A stretch of 38,532 bases of DNA from an uncultured Lachnoclostridium sp. (GTDB taxonomy: Bacteria > Bacillota > Clostridia > Lachnospirales > Lachnospiraceae). Below are positions 25,045-32,772 of the stretch, in pieces. Location: assembly GCA_930986645.1 (NCBI GenBank), contig CAKNJS010000025.1:1-38532 (forward strand), read 5' to 3'. Under the pieces are notes generated by a model. It was not told the origin of the DNA and made no database searches. It saw only the letters and a list, made by a program, of their open reading frames with translations. Positions within the stretch are counted from its first letter, which is position 1, and each line of letters starts with the position of its first letter. A program made the translations under genes and the position numbers.

Positions 25045-25776
25045 TTATGGAAGCAAAAATGCATACATTACTATGAAATGGCATGCGCTCCCGGCCATTA
25101 CGAATAGATGGAAGATTTCGTGGCTGCCGAAGTTCTTATGCCGGCTGTTGAACAATGGCAGCTTCAGCGCGTAGATCACTCCTCCAACCGTATAAATGAT
25201 ACCTCCGGCCAGCAGCCAGCCGAATGCTGCCGGGGACAGATTATGCAAAAGCTGCGTGAATGCGAGTACGCAGGTCCATCCCATTCCGATATAAAGCACT
25301 GAGGATACCCATTTCGGGCAGTACACCCAGAATGCTTTGATAAGGATTCCGGCAATGGCAATACCCCATACAATAGACAGAAGAATGATTCCGGTCCGGC
25401 CTTTCAGGACAAGGAGGCATACCGGAGTATAACTTCCCGCGATGAGGACGGAAATCATCATATGATCGATTTTCTTCAATATGGTATTTGTTTTTTCTGA
25501 AATATCAAATGTATGGTATGTTGTACTTGCGGCATATAATAGGATCAGGCTTGCAGCGTAGACAGCCATCGCTGTGATATAAATTTTATCCTGCTGCACA
25601 GCGGCCCGTACTAAAAGCGGGACAGATGCGATAATAGCCATTACCATGCCTATAAAATGTGTAATCGCACTGCCGGGCTCTTTAATGCTGAGTCTTTTGT
25701 GCGGTCTCTTTCTTACAATTGTGCCCCTTGCCGCGGTTATGTTAACTGCGCTTTTCATGATTCCTGTGTTTTCCAT
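25045..25776 (-). CDS. trhA: TrhA / hemolysin III family membrane protein
   Basis: A 243-residue protein with seven hydrophobic helices and a basic N-terminal region. Family motifs: 'GSAITHFIGMVMAI', 'LLYAASTTYHTF', 'KKIDHMMISVLIAGSYTPVC' and 'SHEIFHLFVMAGSACHF'. The conserved His and Asp residues form the metal site of the CREST/adiponectin-receptor superfamily. ATG 25776 is chosen because GGAGG is 8 nt upstream; GTG 25785 would overlap that site. Despite the old haemolysin name, the family acts in membrane energetics or lipid homeostasis. Confidence 0.93.
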   Translation of the reverse strand: MENTGIMKSAVNITAARGTIVRKRPHKRLSIKEPGSAITHFIGMVMAIIASVPLLVRAAVQQDKIYITAMAVYAASLILLYAASTTYHTFDISEKTNTILKKIDHMMISVLIAGSYTPVCLLVLKGRTGIILLSIVWGIAIAGILIKAFWVYCPKWVSSVLYIGMGWTCVLAFTQLLHNLSPAAFGWLLAGGIIYTVGGVIYALKLPLFNSRHKNFGSHEIFHLFVMAGSACHFIVMYAFLLP

Positions 25777-25899
25777 GATATGCACCTCCCCGGATGATAT
25801 AAATATTAATTAAACACAAGTGGTATTAAAAACTACATCTAGTATATGCATATATTACATCAAGAATTCATAAAAATCAATTATAAATTTAGACAAAAT

Positions 25900-25923
25900 A
25901 AAAGCCGGTGTGTACCGGCTTTT
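25900..25923 (-). terminator. Terminator of the carbamate kinase-like gene
   Basis: AAAAGCCGGT at 25900-25909 pairs perfectly with ACCGGCTTTT at 25914-25923 across a GTGT loop. Read on the minus strand it lies 12 bp after the stop codon and is followed by TTTTATTTTG. Confidence 0.88.
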
Positions 25924-25935
25924 GTGACATATGTT

Positions 25936-26865
25936 TTATTTTATCAGTGTTCCTGTTTTGCCTTTCAGAGCTTCTTTGACTTTGTCAAAAGAGGTGATGT
26001 AAGCGCATCGTCCTTCTCTCTGTTCGATAAACTCTACTGCGGCGCGGAATTTCGGATACATATTATAGATGCCGAAATGTCCTTCTTCCATATATTTTTT
26101 TGCATCGGAAACGGTGATCTCGCCGAGCGGCTCTTCGTTGTCCTGCCCCATATTGAGACATACCTTTTCCACGTTTGTGAGGATGATAAGCATATCTGCA
26201 TCGATCCCTTCGGCCAGTTTGCCGGCAGCAAGGTCTTTTTCGATTACAGCACTTGCACCTTTTAAATGATTGTCCTGTTCCATTACAGGGATACCGCCTC
26301 CGCCTGCGGCGATAACCACCTGATCTGCATCCAGAAGAGCGTTGACAGCGTCAAGTTCTACGATTTTGACCGGGTTGGGAGCAGAAACAACACGGCGGAA
26401 ACCTTTGCCGGGTTCCTCAATTACATAATTACCTTTTCTGCGCTCTTCATTGGCCTCTTCTGCATTCATATAGCGGCCCAGCACTTTAGTTGGTGTGTAG
26501 AATGCATCATCGTAAGGATCGACAATAACCTGAGTGAGAATGGTGCTGACCGTGCGGTAGATACCACGGTTTAAGAGCTCTTCACGGATTCCGTTCTGAA
26601 GGTCATATCCGATGTAGCCCTGACTCATGGCAGAGCAGACAGACATAGGGCATGCAGTATACTCGGGGTGTGCTTTGGCAAATTCGTTCATCGCTGTGTG
26701 AATCATGCCGACCTGAGGCGCATTGCTGTGCGTGATGGCTACTTTGTACCCTTCTTCGATAAGGTCGGCAATACATTTAGACGTATGTGCAATGGCTGCC
26801 TTCTGTTCCGGCAGTGTGGTTCCGAGGGCGCGGTGCCCTAAAGCTAAAACAACTCGTTTTTTCAT
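25936..26865 (-). CDS. Carbamate kinase-like protein with altered active-site motifs
   Basis: A 309-residue member of the amino acid kinase fold, full length for carbamate kinase (ArcC, which makes ATP from carbamoyl phosphate and ADP). Shared features include VGMIHTAM, MSVCSAMSQGYIGYDLQN, 'VSTILTQVIVDPYDDAF', 'GKGFRRVVSAPNP', 'VIAAGGGGIPVM', AVIEKDLA and 'LIILTNVEKVCLNMG'. Two phosphate-binding motifs differ: the usual ALGGNAL is ALGHRALG (8-15), and HGNGPQVG is HSNAPQVG (46-53). Similar variants exist in other clostridia as far as I recall. No arginine deiminase or carbamoyltransferase gene is nearby. GGAG lies upstream of ATG 26865. Carbamate kinase activity should therefore be treated as unproven. 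Confidence 0.85.
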   Translation of the reverse strand: MKKRVVLALGHRALGTTLPEQKAAIAHTSKCIADLIEEGYKVAITHSNAPQVGMIHTAMNEFAKAHPEYTACPMSVCSAMSQGYIGYDLQNGIREELLNRGIYRTVSTILTQVIVDPYDDAFYTPTKVLGRYMNAEEANEERRKGNYVIEEPGKGFRRVVSAPNPVKIVELDAVNALLDADQVVIAAGGGGIPVMEQDNHLKGASAVIEKDLAAGKLAEGIDADMLIILTNVEKVCLNMGQDNEEPLGEITVSDAKKYMEEGHFGIYNMYPKFRAAVEFIEQREGRCAYITSFDKVKEALKGKTGTLIK

Positions 26866-26983
26866 AATGTCTCCATTCCGCCGCTTGTCACGAAGCGGCT
26901 TATCTTTCTGTTATTTTCTAAGATAGAACTTATTAAAGAGTTTACTATTATTTCCGGCAAAAATCAACAGTCCCCGGCCTGAT

Positions 26984-28573
26984 TCAGGAGGCTGTCAGTC
27001 TGAGATATACTGACAGAGCGATATCTGCAATAAACAGCGTGTAAAGGAGCAGGCAGATCAGGATCCTTTTCGAATGTCCGAGCTTCATGTACCGGTCAGT
27101 CCACCGGGGAGCAAGATAGTACAGAAAAGCACAGCCGATCAGGGCAAAAGTGATGGCTCCGCCAAGATATATTTTCCCATCAATGTTGAGGAAAAATTTA
27201 CTGTAATTTCGAAGAGGCTGTCCGCTGGCCAGTTCCGAGATCACATTAATGAGGTATTCCAGTGCAGAATAGAGCGCTCCGTTCAGTAAAAATACAAGAA
27301 CCGGCTGTTTGAGCAGGCGTTTAAACAGCAGGAGTATCAGGATACCGTACAGTCCGTAAATAGGAAGCCATGGACCCAGCAGTGCCCCTGTATTTTCAAA
27401 TGTGCCGTCATTGATCAGGCGCGTCAGGGTTTCCAGTACCCATCCGAGGATGGAGAATACCGGAAAGAGGAAGAGCAGAGAGAGCAGATCATATTTCCGG
27501 TCAGCACGTACAGGTGATTTCACTGCCTTCAGCGGGGGCTGAACTGAGAAGAGAAATACAGGATACTGCTCAGGCGCGAAGTAGGAGATCTTTGTATAGG
27601 GCCCCTGCGAATCATCGTACAGAGCCTTGCTGATAAGCAGTTCATCGTCCGATGGGACATGCTCCAGATAAGAGTCGTTGAGCTGCTCATACCGCGGGGA
27701 ACGGGAAAGAACGTAATTCCTTCTCAGCGTGGCATAGAGCTCTGTCCGGCACGCGGTTATATAGGGATTTACAAACAGGAGATCCAGCAGTCCGAGTGTA
27801 AACAGGGACAGAATCTGCCAGCCGAGAAATGAGAGATCAAGCAGAAAGAATTTCCATTTGCTTCGGCGCATGAGCTGTTTGGACAGGAAGAATGCGTCTT
27901 TCCTTGAAATCTTAGGATTTTCAGCAAGAATATAAGGAATCAGTATGTATTCGTAATGTTTGACGATTCCTCCGACAATTGTTATATTCCACAGAATCTG
28001 GAAAAGTGAGCGCAGAAACATGATCCATGCAGGATGCCGTATGCATCGCAGCTTAAAAAGAAAGAAGATCTTGGAAACAAGAGTTTTCCGGTAGCTGCGG
28101 TTCTCGAGGAAAAAACGTTTTTCGCCGACCAGAAGAATATTGCTGATAAAGATCTGGTAAAAGAAAGCGAAAATTATGCTGATGGAAGAAAAGACCAGCA
28201 TCATGCCCGGGCCGTCATACAGAAAAGAGTTAACAGCGCGCAGAAATGAGAAAAAAACGGAGATATTCGTGGACAGCAGGTTAATGATCATTGAGCCGGC
28301 GTTATAAATTGCTCCGTGAAAAATGTACTGAAACGGCAAGCCTTTGAAGAAATAATCTGCAATCTCTAAAATCGCTTCTGAATTTGAGACTGCAGATGTA
28401 AAGGCTGCATCAGTACTGGATGGTCCATGGGGTATCTGAAGATTAAAAAAAGTGGTGGAAACAGAATAAGCTGTTGTGAGCATGGCAATGAGAAAGCAGA
28501 CGGCGAGCATACTCAGATAGCTTTTTTTCATCAATACCATAGCTTTCTTTTTCATTACCTTACGTTTCCACAT
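26984..28573 (-). CDS. Multispanning membrane protein: DUF975-like plus CmpB-like (PF06541-type) fusion
   Basis: A 529-residue protein with two membrane modules. The N-terminal part (about 1-300) matches DUF975 proteins: a helix at 17-36, large hydrophobic segments, and the characteristic 'LAENPKISRKDAFFLSKQLM' with WKFFLLDLSFLGWQILS (17 residues). A polar linker (about 300-365) follows. The C-terminal part (about 366-529) resembles 'putative ABC transporter permease' CmpB proteins, with 'FSILGWVLETLTRLINDGTF' and LLGPWLPIYGLYG. AGGG at about 12 nt supports ATG 28573. Function unknown for both modules; neighbouring genes give no hint. Confidence 0.75.
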   Translation of the reverse strand: MWKRKVMKKKAMVLMKKSYLSMLAVCFLIAMLTTAYSVSTTFFNLQIPHGPSSTDAAFTSAVSNSEAILEIADYFFKGLPFQYIFHGAIYNAGSMIINLLSTNISVFFSFLRAVNSFLYDGPGMMLVFSSISIIFAFFYQIFISNILLVGEKRFFLENRSYRKTLVSKIFFLFKLRCIRHPAWIMFLRSLFQILWNITIVGGIVKHYEYILIPYILAENPKISRKDAFFLSKQLMRRSKWKFFLLDLSFLGWQILSLFTLGLLDLLFVNPYITACRTELYATLRRNYVLSRSPRYEQLNDSYLEHVPSDDELLISKALYDDSQGPYTKISYFAPEQYPVFLFSVQPPLKAVKSPVRADRKYDLLSLLFLFPVFSILGWVLETLTRLINDGTFENTGALLGPWLPIYGLYGILILLLFKRLLKQPVLVFLLNGALYSALEYLINVISELASGQPLRNYSKFFLNIDGKIYLGGAITFALIGCAFLYYLAPRWTDRYMKLGHSKRILICLLLYTLFIADIALSVYLRLTAS

Positions 28574-28639
28574 ACAAGCACCCTCCGCAAAATAAAATAA
28601 TATTATATTATAAACGGAATGCAGCAGTTTTGCAAATGC

Positions 28640-29032
28640 TTATTTGTCTGCCGGCTGTTCACGGTGCAGAGCTTCATGTTCTCTGCGGATTTCAGAGAAA
28701 CAGCCGGGGGCGGTCCATGAGCTGTTCACGGGGGTCAGAACTGCCTTGTAGGGAAACGGACCGGCTCCGCTTTTCCTGAGGGCGGCAAGAGCCTGATTCA
28801 GTCTGTTTTCATTCAGAAAGCAGAAGACGAACATAGTACCCGGAAGTTCCGGACCATTGTATTCTTCCGTGACTGCCTCCATGTCTTTAACCCCGGCGAG
28901 AACGCCCAGAGGCTGGCAGTAGTCTTTGAGCGGAACTTTTTTCAGCCGGATGTGAAGCGGGAACAGCGCCATCTCTATTTTGAGCAGAGTTTCTCTCTCC
29001 GGTGCATTAAAAAGAAGGATTGTTTCTTTCAT
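28640..29032 (-). CDS. DUF3783-like small protein
   Basis: A 130-residue soluble protein. The C-terminal half, 'MFVFCFLNENRLNQALAALR' with GAGPFPYKAVLTPVNSSWT, matches the DUF3783 family of clostridial proteins of unknown function. ATG 29032 is taken as start; GGAG is 11 nt upstream, a long spacing. An open frame continues 21 codons upstream but holds the ribosome site. It is 66 bp upstream of the 529-residue membrane protein on the same strand, so the two could be cotranscribed. Confidence 0.75.
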   Translation of the reverse strand: MKETILLFNAPERETLLKIEMALFPLHIRLKKVPLKDYCQPLGVLAGVKDMEAVTEEYNGPELPGTMFVFCFLNENRLNQALAALRKSGAGPFPYKAVLTPVNSSWTAPGCFSEIRREHEALHREQPADK

Positions 29033-29219
29033 AATTATATATACTCCTGTAATAATGGATTTACACACTATTGTGCTCTTACTATTGTAAAACATACAGA
29101 AAGAAAAAGAAAGAAAAAAGTACTGTGCAAAAGGGATAGGGCGTTCTGATGGGAAAGTGGATATTTTCCGGAATCAGCATACAATATTTTATAAAGCAGG
29201 CTGATTATTGAGGTGGATT

Positions 29220-29474
29220 ATGAGACTCTGTGAACTCCGGGATAAGGAAGTTGTAAATATATGCAGCGGAAAAAGGCTGGGATGTATTGTAGATGTAGAA
29301 ATTAACATATGCAGCGGTGAAGTGGAAGCTGTCATTATTCCCGGGCCGGGGAAGATCTGCGGGTTTCTCGGAACAGACTGCGAATATGTGATTCCGTTTG
29401 CGTGTATACGGAAGATCGGACCTGATATTATAATCGTAGATATACAGGAAGAAAAATTTTTGCAAAAATTTTAA
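29220..29474 (+). CDS. PRC-barrel protein of the YlmC/YmxH family
   Basis: An 84-residue protein. 'RLCELRDKEVVNICSGKRLG' followed by DVEINICSGEVEAVIIPG and 'YVIPFACIRKIGPDIIIVDI' is the YlmC/YmxH sporulation-associated pattern (one small PRC-barrel). AGGTGG overlaps the region just before ATG 29220; a TTG at 29208 lacks a site. Family members are common in spore-forming Firmicutes, which fits the clostridial assignment. It is divergent from the DUF3783 gene. Confidence 0.88.
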   Translation: MRLCELRDKEVVNICSGKRLGCIVDVEINICSGEVEAVIIPGPGKICGFLGTDCEYVIPFACIRKIGPDIIIVDIQEEKFLQKF

Positions 29475-29488
29475 CGATTGTGTATAAT
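29460..29488 (+). promoter_or_regulatory. Putative promoter of nrdR-truA
   Basis: TTGCAA at 29460-29465, a 17-bp spacer, then TATAAT at 29483-29488. It overlaps the last codons of the ylmC-like gene and lies about 75 bp before nrdR. Confidence 0.5.
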
Positions 29489-29564
29489 GTACGCATATTA
29501 TAAACAGCGGCACAAAAGAGCAGGAAATCCCTGCCCATATGTGCTGAGAAAGGCGGAATGAATT

Positions 29565-30014
29565 ATGAGATGTCCATACTGCGGCAATCCGGATACCAGA
29601 GTGATAGATTCCCGTCCGGCCGAGGATAAGAGTTCCATACGAAGACGACGTTCCTGTGATGAGTGCGGAAGAAGATTTACGACTTATGAGAAAGTGGAGA
29701 CAATTCCGCTTATCGTTATAAAAAAAGATAATAACAGGGAACAGTACCAGCGCTCGAAGATTGAGAAAGGCATTTTAAGTGCGTGTTACAAGCGCCCGGT
29801 TCCGGCTGACGCGATCCAGAAGACAATCGATGCAGTGGAACTGGAAATATTTAACCGTGAGGAAAAGGAGATCCCGAGCAGCGTGATCGGGGAAATTGTG
29901 ATGGAGAAGTTAAAGGATCTTGATCCGGTTGCCTATGTGCGTTTTGCGTCTGTTTACAGAGAGTTTAAAGATGCAAATACATTTATGGACGAGCTGAAAA
30001 AGTTCCTTCAGTAA
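29565..30014 (+). CDS. nrdR: Transcriptional repressor NrdR of ribonucleotide reductase genes
   Basis: A 149-residue regulator of family length. The N-terminal zinc ribbon starts MRCPYCG and continues to CDECGRRFTTYEK (four Cys). The ATP-cone domain (about 49-139) includes 'VIKKDNNREQYQRSKIEKGI' and 'YVRFASVYREFKD'. It senses ATP/dATP and represses nrd operons. No ribonucleotide reductase gene is in the window. AAGGCGG precedes ATG 29565. Confidence 0.97.
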   Translation: MRCPYCGNPDTRVIDSRPAEDKSSIRRRRSCDECGRRFTTYEKVETIPLIVIKKDNNREQYQRSKIEKGILSACYKRPVPADAIQKTIDAVELEIFNREEKEIPSSVIGEIVMEKLKDLDPVAYVRFASVYREFKDANTFMDELKKFLQ

Positions 30015-30019
30015 TAGAT

Positions 30020-30769
30020 ATGCGTACGTATAAACTGATTATCTCCTACGATGGGACACGCTATCAGGGCTGGCAGCGTCAGATGAATACAGACCGGACC
30101 ATTCAGGGAATCCTCGAGAGAGTAATCTCGGATGCGACCGGCTGCCGTGCAGAAGTGAACGGGTCCGGAAGGACGGATGCAGGAGTTCATGCACAGGGGC
30201 AGGCTGCCAGTGTAGTGCTGCCCGGAATGGTGCAGGACGGGTTTTTTACAGAAAAGATCAACGAGATGCTTCCGGAAGATATCCGTATCTGTAAGGCAGA
30301 TCTTGTGAAAAACGGATTCCATGCGAGAAAAAGCGCGGCTTGGAAGGCGTATGAGTATCACATCGATACCGGGCAGAAACCGGATGTATTCCGGAGACGT
30401 TACTGCTGTCATTTCCCGTATAATCCGGATCGGGAATTAATGAGAAAAACAGCGGAGTATATTATTGGAACTCACGACTTCGCAGGCTTTACGGATAAAA
30501 AGAATGAAATATCCACAAAGCGGACAATTTATGATATAATAGTCAGCGGACAAGGCAGCAGTGTGGCAATCAGATATGAAGGAACAGGATTTCTTTACCA
30601 TATGGTAAGAATACTGACAGGTACACTGCTTGAGGCAGGAACTTATCAGCGCACTCCGGAAAGTGTGCTGGATATCCTGAGGACAAAAGACAGAGGACAG
30701 GCAGGATTTCTTGCCCCGGCAAGAGGTCTGTTCTTAAAAGAGGTACATTATGATCACAGGGGCAGGTAG
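30020..30769 (+). CDS. truA: tRNA pseudouridine synthase A
   Basis: A 249-residue enzyme that makes pseudouridine at positions 38-40 of the tRNA anticodon arm. The catalytic motif 'GSGRTDAGVHAQGQ' contains the nucleophile Asp; 'FHARKSAAWKAYEYHI' and 'FLYHMVRILTGTLLEAG' are typical. It starts 5 bp after the nrdR stop with no clear ribosome site of its own, which implies translational coupling to nrdR. Confidence 0.97.
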   Translation: MRTYKLIISYDGTRYQGWQRQMNTDRTIQGILERVISDATGCRAEVNGSGRTDAGVHAQGQAASVVLPGMVQDGFFTEKINEMLPEDIRICKADLVKNGFHARKSAAWKAYEYHIDTGQKPDVFRRRYCCHFPYNPDRELMRKTAEYIIGTHDFAGFTDKKNEISTKRTIYDIIVSGQGSSVAIRYEGTGFLYHMVRILTGTLLEAGTYQRTPESVLDILRTKDRGQAGFLAPARGLFLKEVHYDHRGR

Positions 30770-30794
30770 CGATTATCTGCCCTTACTTATGCGT

Positions 30795-30833
30795 CCTGCA
30801 CCGGAACGGGATTTGCCGTTGATTTTGTGCAGG
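30795..30833 (+). other. Stem-loop in the truA-xthA gap
   Basis: CCTGCAC (30795-30801) pairs with GTGCAGG (30827-30833), with an inner AACGG/CCGTT stem at 30805-30809 and 30816-30820. A weaker hairpin GGGCAG/CTGCCC at 30760-30782 overlaps the truA end and is followed by TT. Neither has a full T-tract. Confidence 0.35.
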
Positions 30834-30855
30834 AAGGCTGATAAAGGAGGTATGC

Positions 30856-31608
30856 ATGAAACTGATTTCATGGAATGTCAACGGGATCCGGGCGTGTGTC
30901 CAGAAGGGATTCCTTGATTTTTTTAAAGAGGCGGACGCTGATATTTTCTGTATTCAGGAGACAAAGATGCAGGCAGGACAGCTTGAACTCGATCTGCCGG
31001 GATATCATCAGTACTGGAATTATGCGGTTCGAAAAGGCTATTCGGGAACTGCGGTATTTACAAAGCAGGAACCATTGGATGTAACATACGGTATCGGGAT
31101 TGAGGAACATGATCAGGAGGGCCGTGTGATTACCTGTGAATTTGAAGATTTTTATTTCGTGACGGTATATACGCCGAATTCACAGAACGAACTGGCCCGG
31201 CTTGATTACCGCATGAAATGGGAGGATGATTTCCGGGCTTATCTGAAAAAACTTGAAGAAAAGAAGCCGGTTATTGTAACCGGAGATATGAATGTGGCAC
31301 ATGAAGAGATCGATCTGAAAAATCCTAAAACCAATCGGAAGAATGCAGGTTTTACCGACGAGGAGAGACAGAAATTTACAGAACTGCTGGATGTGGGATT
31401 TATTGATACATTCCGGTATTTCTATCCGGATCAGACGGGTATCTATTCGTGGTGGTCGTACCGTTTCAGTGCCCGTGCCAAGAATGCAGGATGGCGTATC
31501 GACTATTTCTGCGTATCAGAGTGTTTAAAGGACAGGCTTGTGGATGCGAAGATCCTGACGGATGTTATGGGATCCGATCACTGTCCTGTGGAACTGGATA
31601 TTAAGTAA
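30856..31608 (+). CDS. xthA: Exodeoxyribonuclease III (AP endonuclease)
   Basis: A 250-residue DNA repair nuclease of the exonuclease III/APE1 family. It starts '[19 protein letters not shown]' and has the catalytic Glu in 'CIQETKMQ', the '[20 protein letters not shown]' region, '[18 protein letters not shown]', '[20 protein letters not shown]' and the final '[11 protein letters not shown]'. It cuts at abasic sites. AAGGAGG precedes ATG 30856. Its stop is 12 bp before the first CobW-type gene, which may share its transcript. Confidence 0.98.
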   Translation: MKLISWNVNGIRACVQKGFLDFFKEADADIFCIQETKMQAGQLELDLPGYHQYWNYAVRKGYSGTAVFTKQEPLDVTYGIGIEEHDQEGRVITCEFEDFYFVTVYTPNSQNELARLDYRMKWEDDFRAYLKKLEEKKPVIVTGDMNVAHEEIDLKNPKTNRKNAGFTDEERQKFTELLDVGFIDTFRYFYPDQTGIYSWWSYRFSARAKNAGWRIDYFCVSECLKDRLVDAKILTDVMGSDHCPVELDIK

Positions 31609-31620
31609 GGAGGAATAAAA

Positions 31621-32754
31621 ATGACAAAAATAGATATTATTTCCGGCTTTCTCGGGGCCGGAAAAACAACACTGATCAAAAAGCTGCTTTCAGAGGCGTT
31701 TACAGGAGAGCAGGTTGTACTGATCGAAAATGAATTCGGCGAGATCGGGATTGACGGCGGATTTTTAAAAGAGTCCGGGATTGAAATCCGCGAGATGAAT
31801 TCGGGATGCATTTGCTGTTCGCTGGTAGGAGATTTTGGAAAATCCCTGCGGGAAGTAGTGGATACTTACCATCCGGACCGTATTCTGATCGAGCCTTCAG
31901 GCGTAGGCAAGCTTTCTGACGTGATCAAGGCGGTGCAGGATGTGCAGTCAGAGATCGATGCAGAACTTAACAGCTTTACGACAGTTGTAGATGTGACAAA
32001 ATGCAGAATTTACAGAAAGAATTTCGGCGAGTTTTTCAGTAATCAGATCGAGTATGCCGGCGCGGTAATCTTAAGCCGTACAGATAAGGCAAAACCGGAG
32101 AAGATAGAGGAGGGCGTCGCGCTTTTAAGAGAGCTGAATGATAAGGCACCGTTTATTACAACACCGATCTCCCAGCTCCCGGGCAAAAAGATCCTTGAGA
32201 CGATGGAGTCCGGCAAGTCACTTGAAGAAGAACTTCTGGATGAGATCATCTGTCCGGAATGCGGTCATCATCATGAAGAAGGCGAGTGCTGCAGCCATGA
32301 GCATCATCATGATCATGAACACGAGGAGCACGAGCATCATCACGGCTGCGGGCACGGGGATCACGGGCACCATCACGATCATGAACATGAGGAGCATGAG
32401 CATCATCACGACCATGAGCATGGAGAATGCTGCGGTCATGACCATCATCATGATCATGCCGGCCACCATCATGCAGATGATGTGTTCACAAGCTGGGGAC
32501 GTGAGACAATTCACACTTATACTAAAGAACAGATCAGCGATATCCTGAAAAAACTGGAATCCGACAACAGCTATGGAAATGTACTGCGCGCGAAGGGAAT
32601 GGTATCCGGAGCAGACGGTGAGTGGATCTACTTCGATATGGTGCCGGAAGAGCACGAAGTCCGTACCGGAGCGCCGGAGTATACGGGCCGCATCTGTGTG
32701 ATCGGAGCGGAACTGAATGAAGACAAACTGGCAGCACTTTTCGGACTGGCCTAA
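31621..32754 (+). CDS. CobW/G3E GTPase with a His-rich metal-binding region
   Basis: A 377-residue metallochaperone-type GTPase. Walker A GFLGAGKTT lies at 9-17; the invariant metal motif GCICC in 'MNSGCICCSLVGDF'; the Walker B region 'DRILIEPSGVGKLSDV'; and SRTDKA in place of NKxD. Residues about 216-287 form an insert with roughly 34 His plus paired Cys (ECCSH, ECCGH), able to bind many metal ions. A CobW C-terminal domain follows (about 290-377, 'FTSWGRETIHTYTKEQISDI'). AAGGAGG precedes ATG 31621. Zinc is the most likely metal (YciC/ZNG-like), but nickel or cobalt cannot be excluded. It is paired with another G3E protein 18 bp downstream. Confidence 0.92.
   Translation: MTKIDIISGFLGAGKTTLIKKLLSEAFTGEQVVLIENEFGEIGIDGGFLKESGIEIREMNSGCICCSLVGDFGKSLREVVDTYHPDRILIEPSGVGKLSDVIKAVQDVQSEIDAELNSFTTVVDVTKCRIYRKNFGEFFSNQIEYAGAVILSRTDKAKPEKIEEGVALLRELNDKAPFITTPISQLPGKKILETMESGKSLEEELLDEIICPECGHHHEEGECCSHEHHHDHEHEEHEHHHGCGHGDHGHHHDHEHEEHEHHHDHEHGECCGHDHHHDHAGHHHADDVFTSWGRETIHTYTKEQISDILKKLESDNSYGNVLRAKGMVSGADGEWIYFDMVPEEHEVRTGAPEYTGRICVIGAELNEDKLAALFGLA
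32305..32410 (+). repeat. Internal 40-bp direct repeat coding for the His-rich tract
   Basis: Bases 32305-32344 and 32371-32410 match at 37 of 40 positions. The three differences are T/C changes at third codon positions, so the encoded peptide is the same. The His-rich region appears to have grown by duplication. Confidence 0.8.
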
Positions 32755-32772
32755 GAGAAGGAGAGAACGGAT

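Noticed and set aside
24811-25107. 98-codon plus-strand frame with a hydrophobic segment
   Set aside because: It is made of the two arms of the long hairpin and overlaps the TrhA gene; no ribosome site.
32300-32460. CATCAT-rich repeats that could suggest a CRISPR or simple-sequence locus
   Set aside because: They are in frame and encode the His-rich insert of the CobW protein; no spacers.
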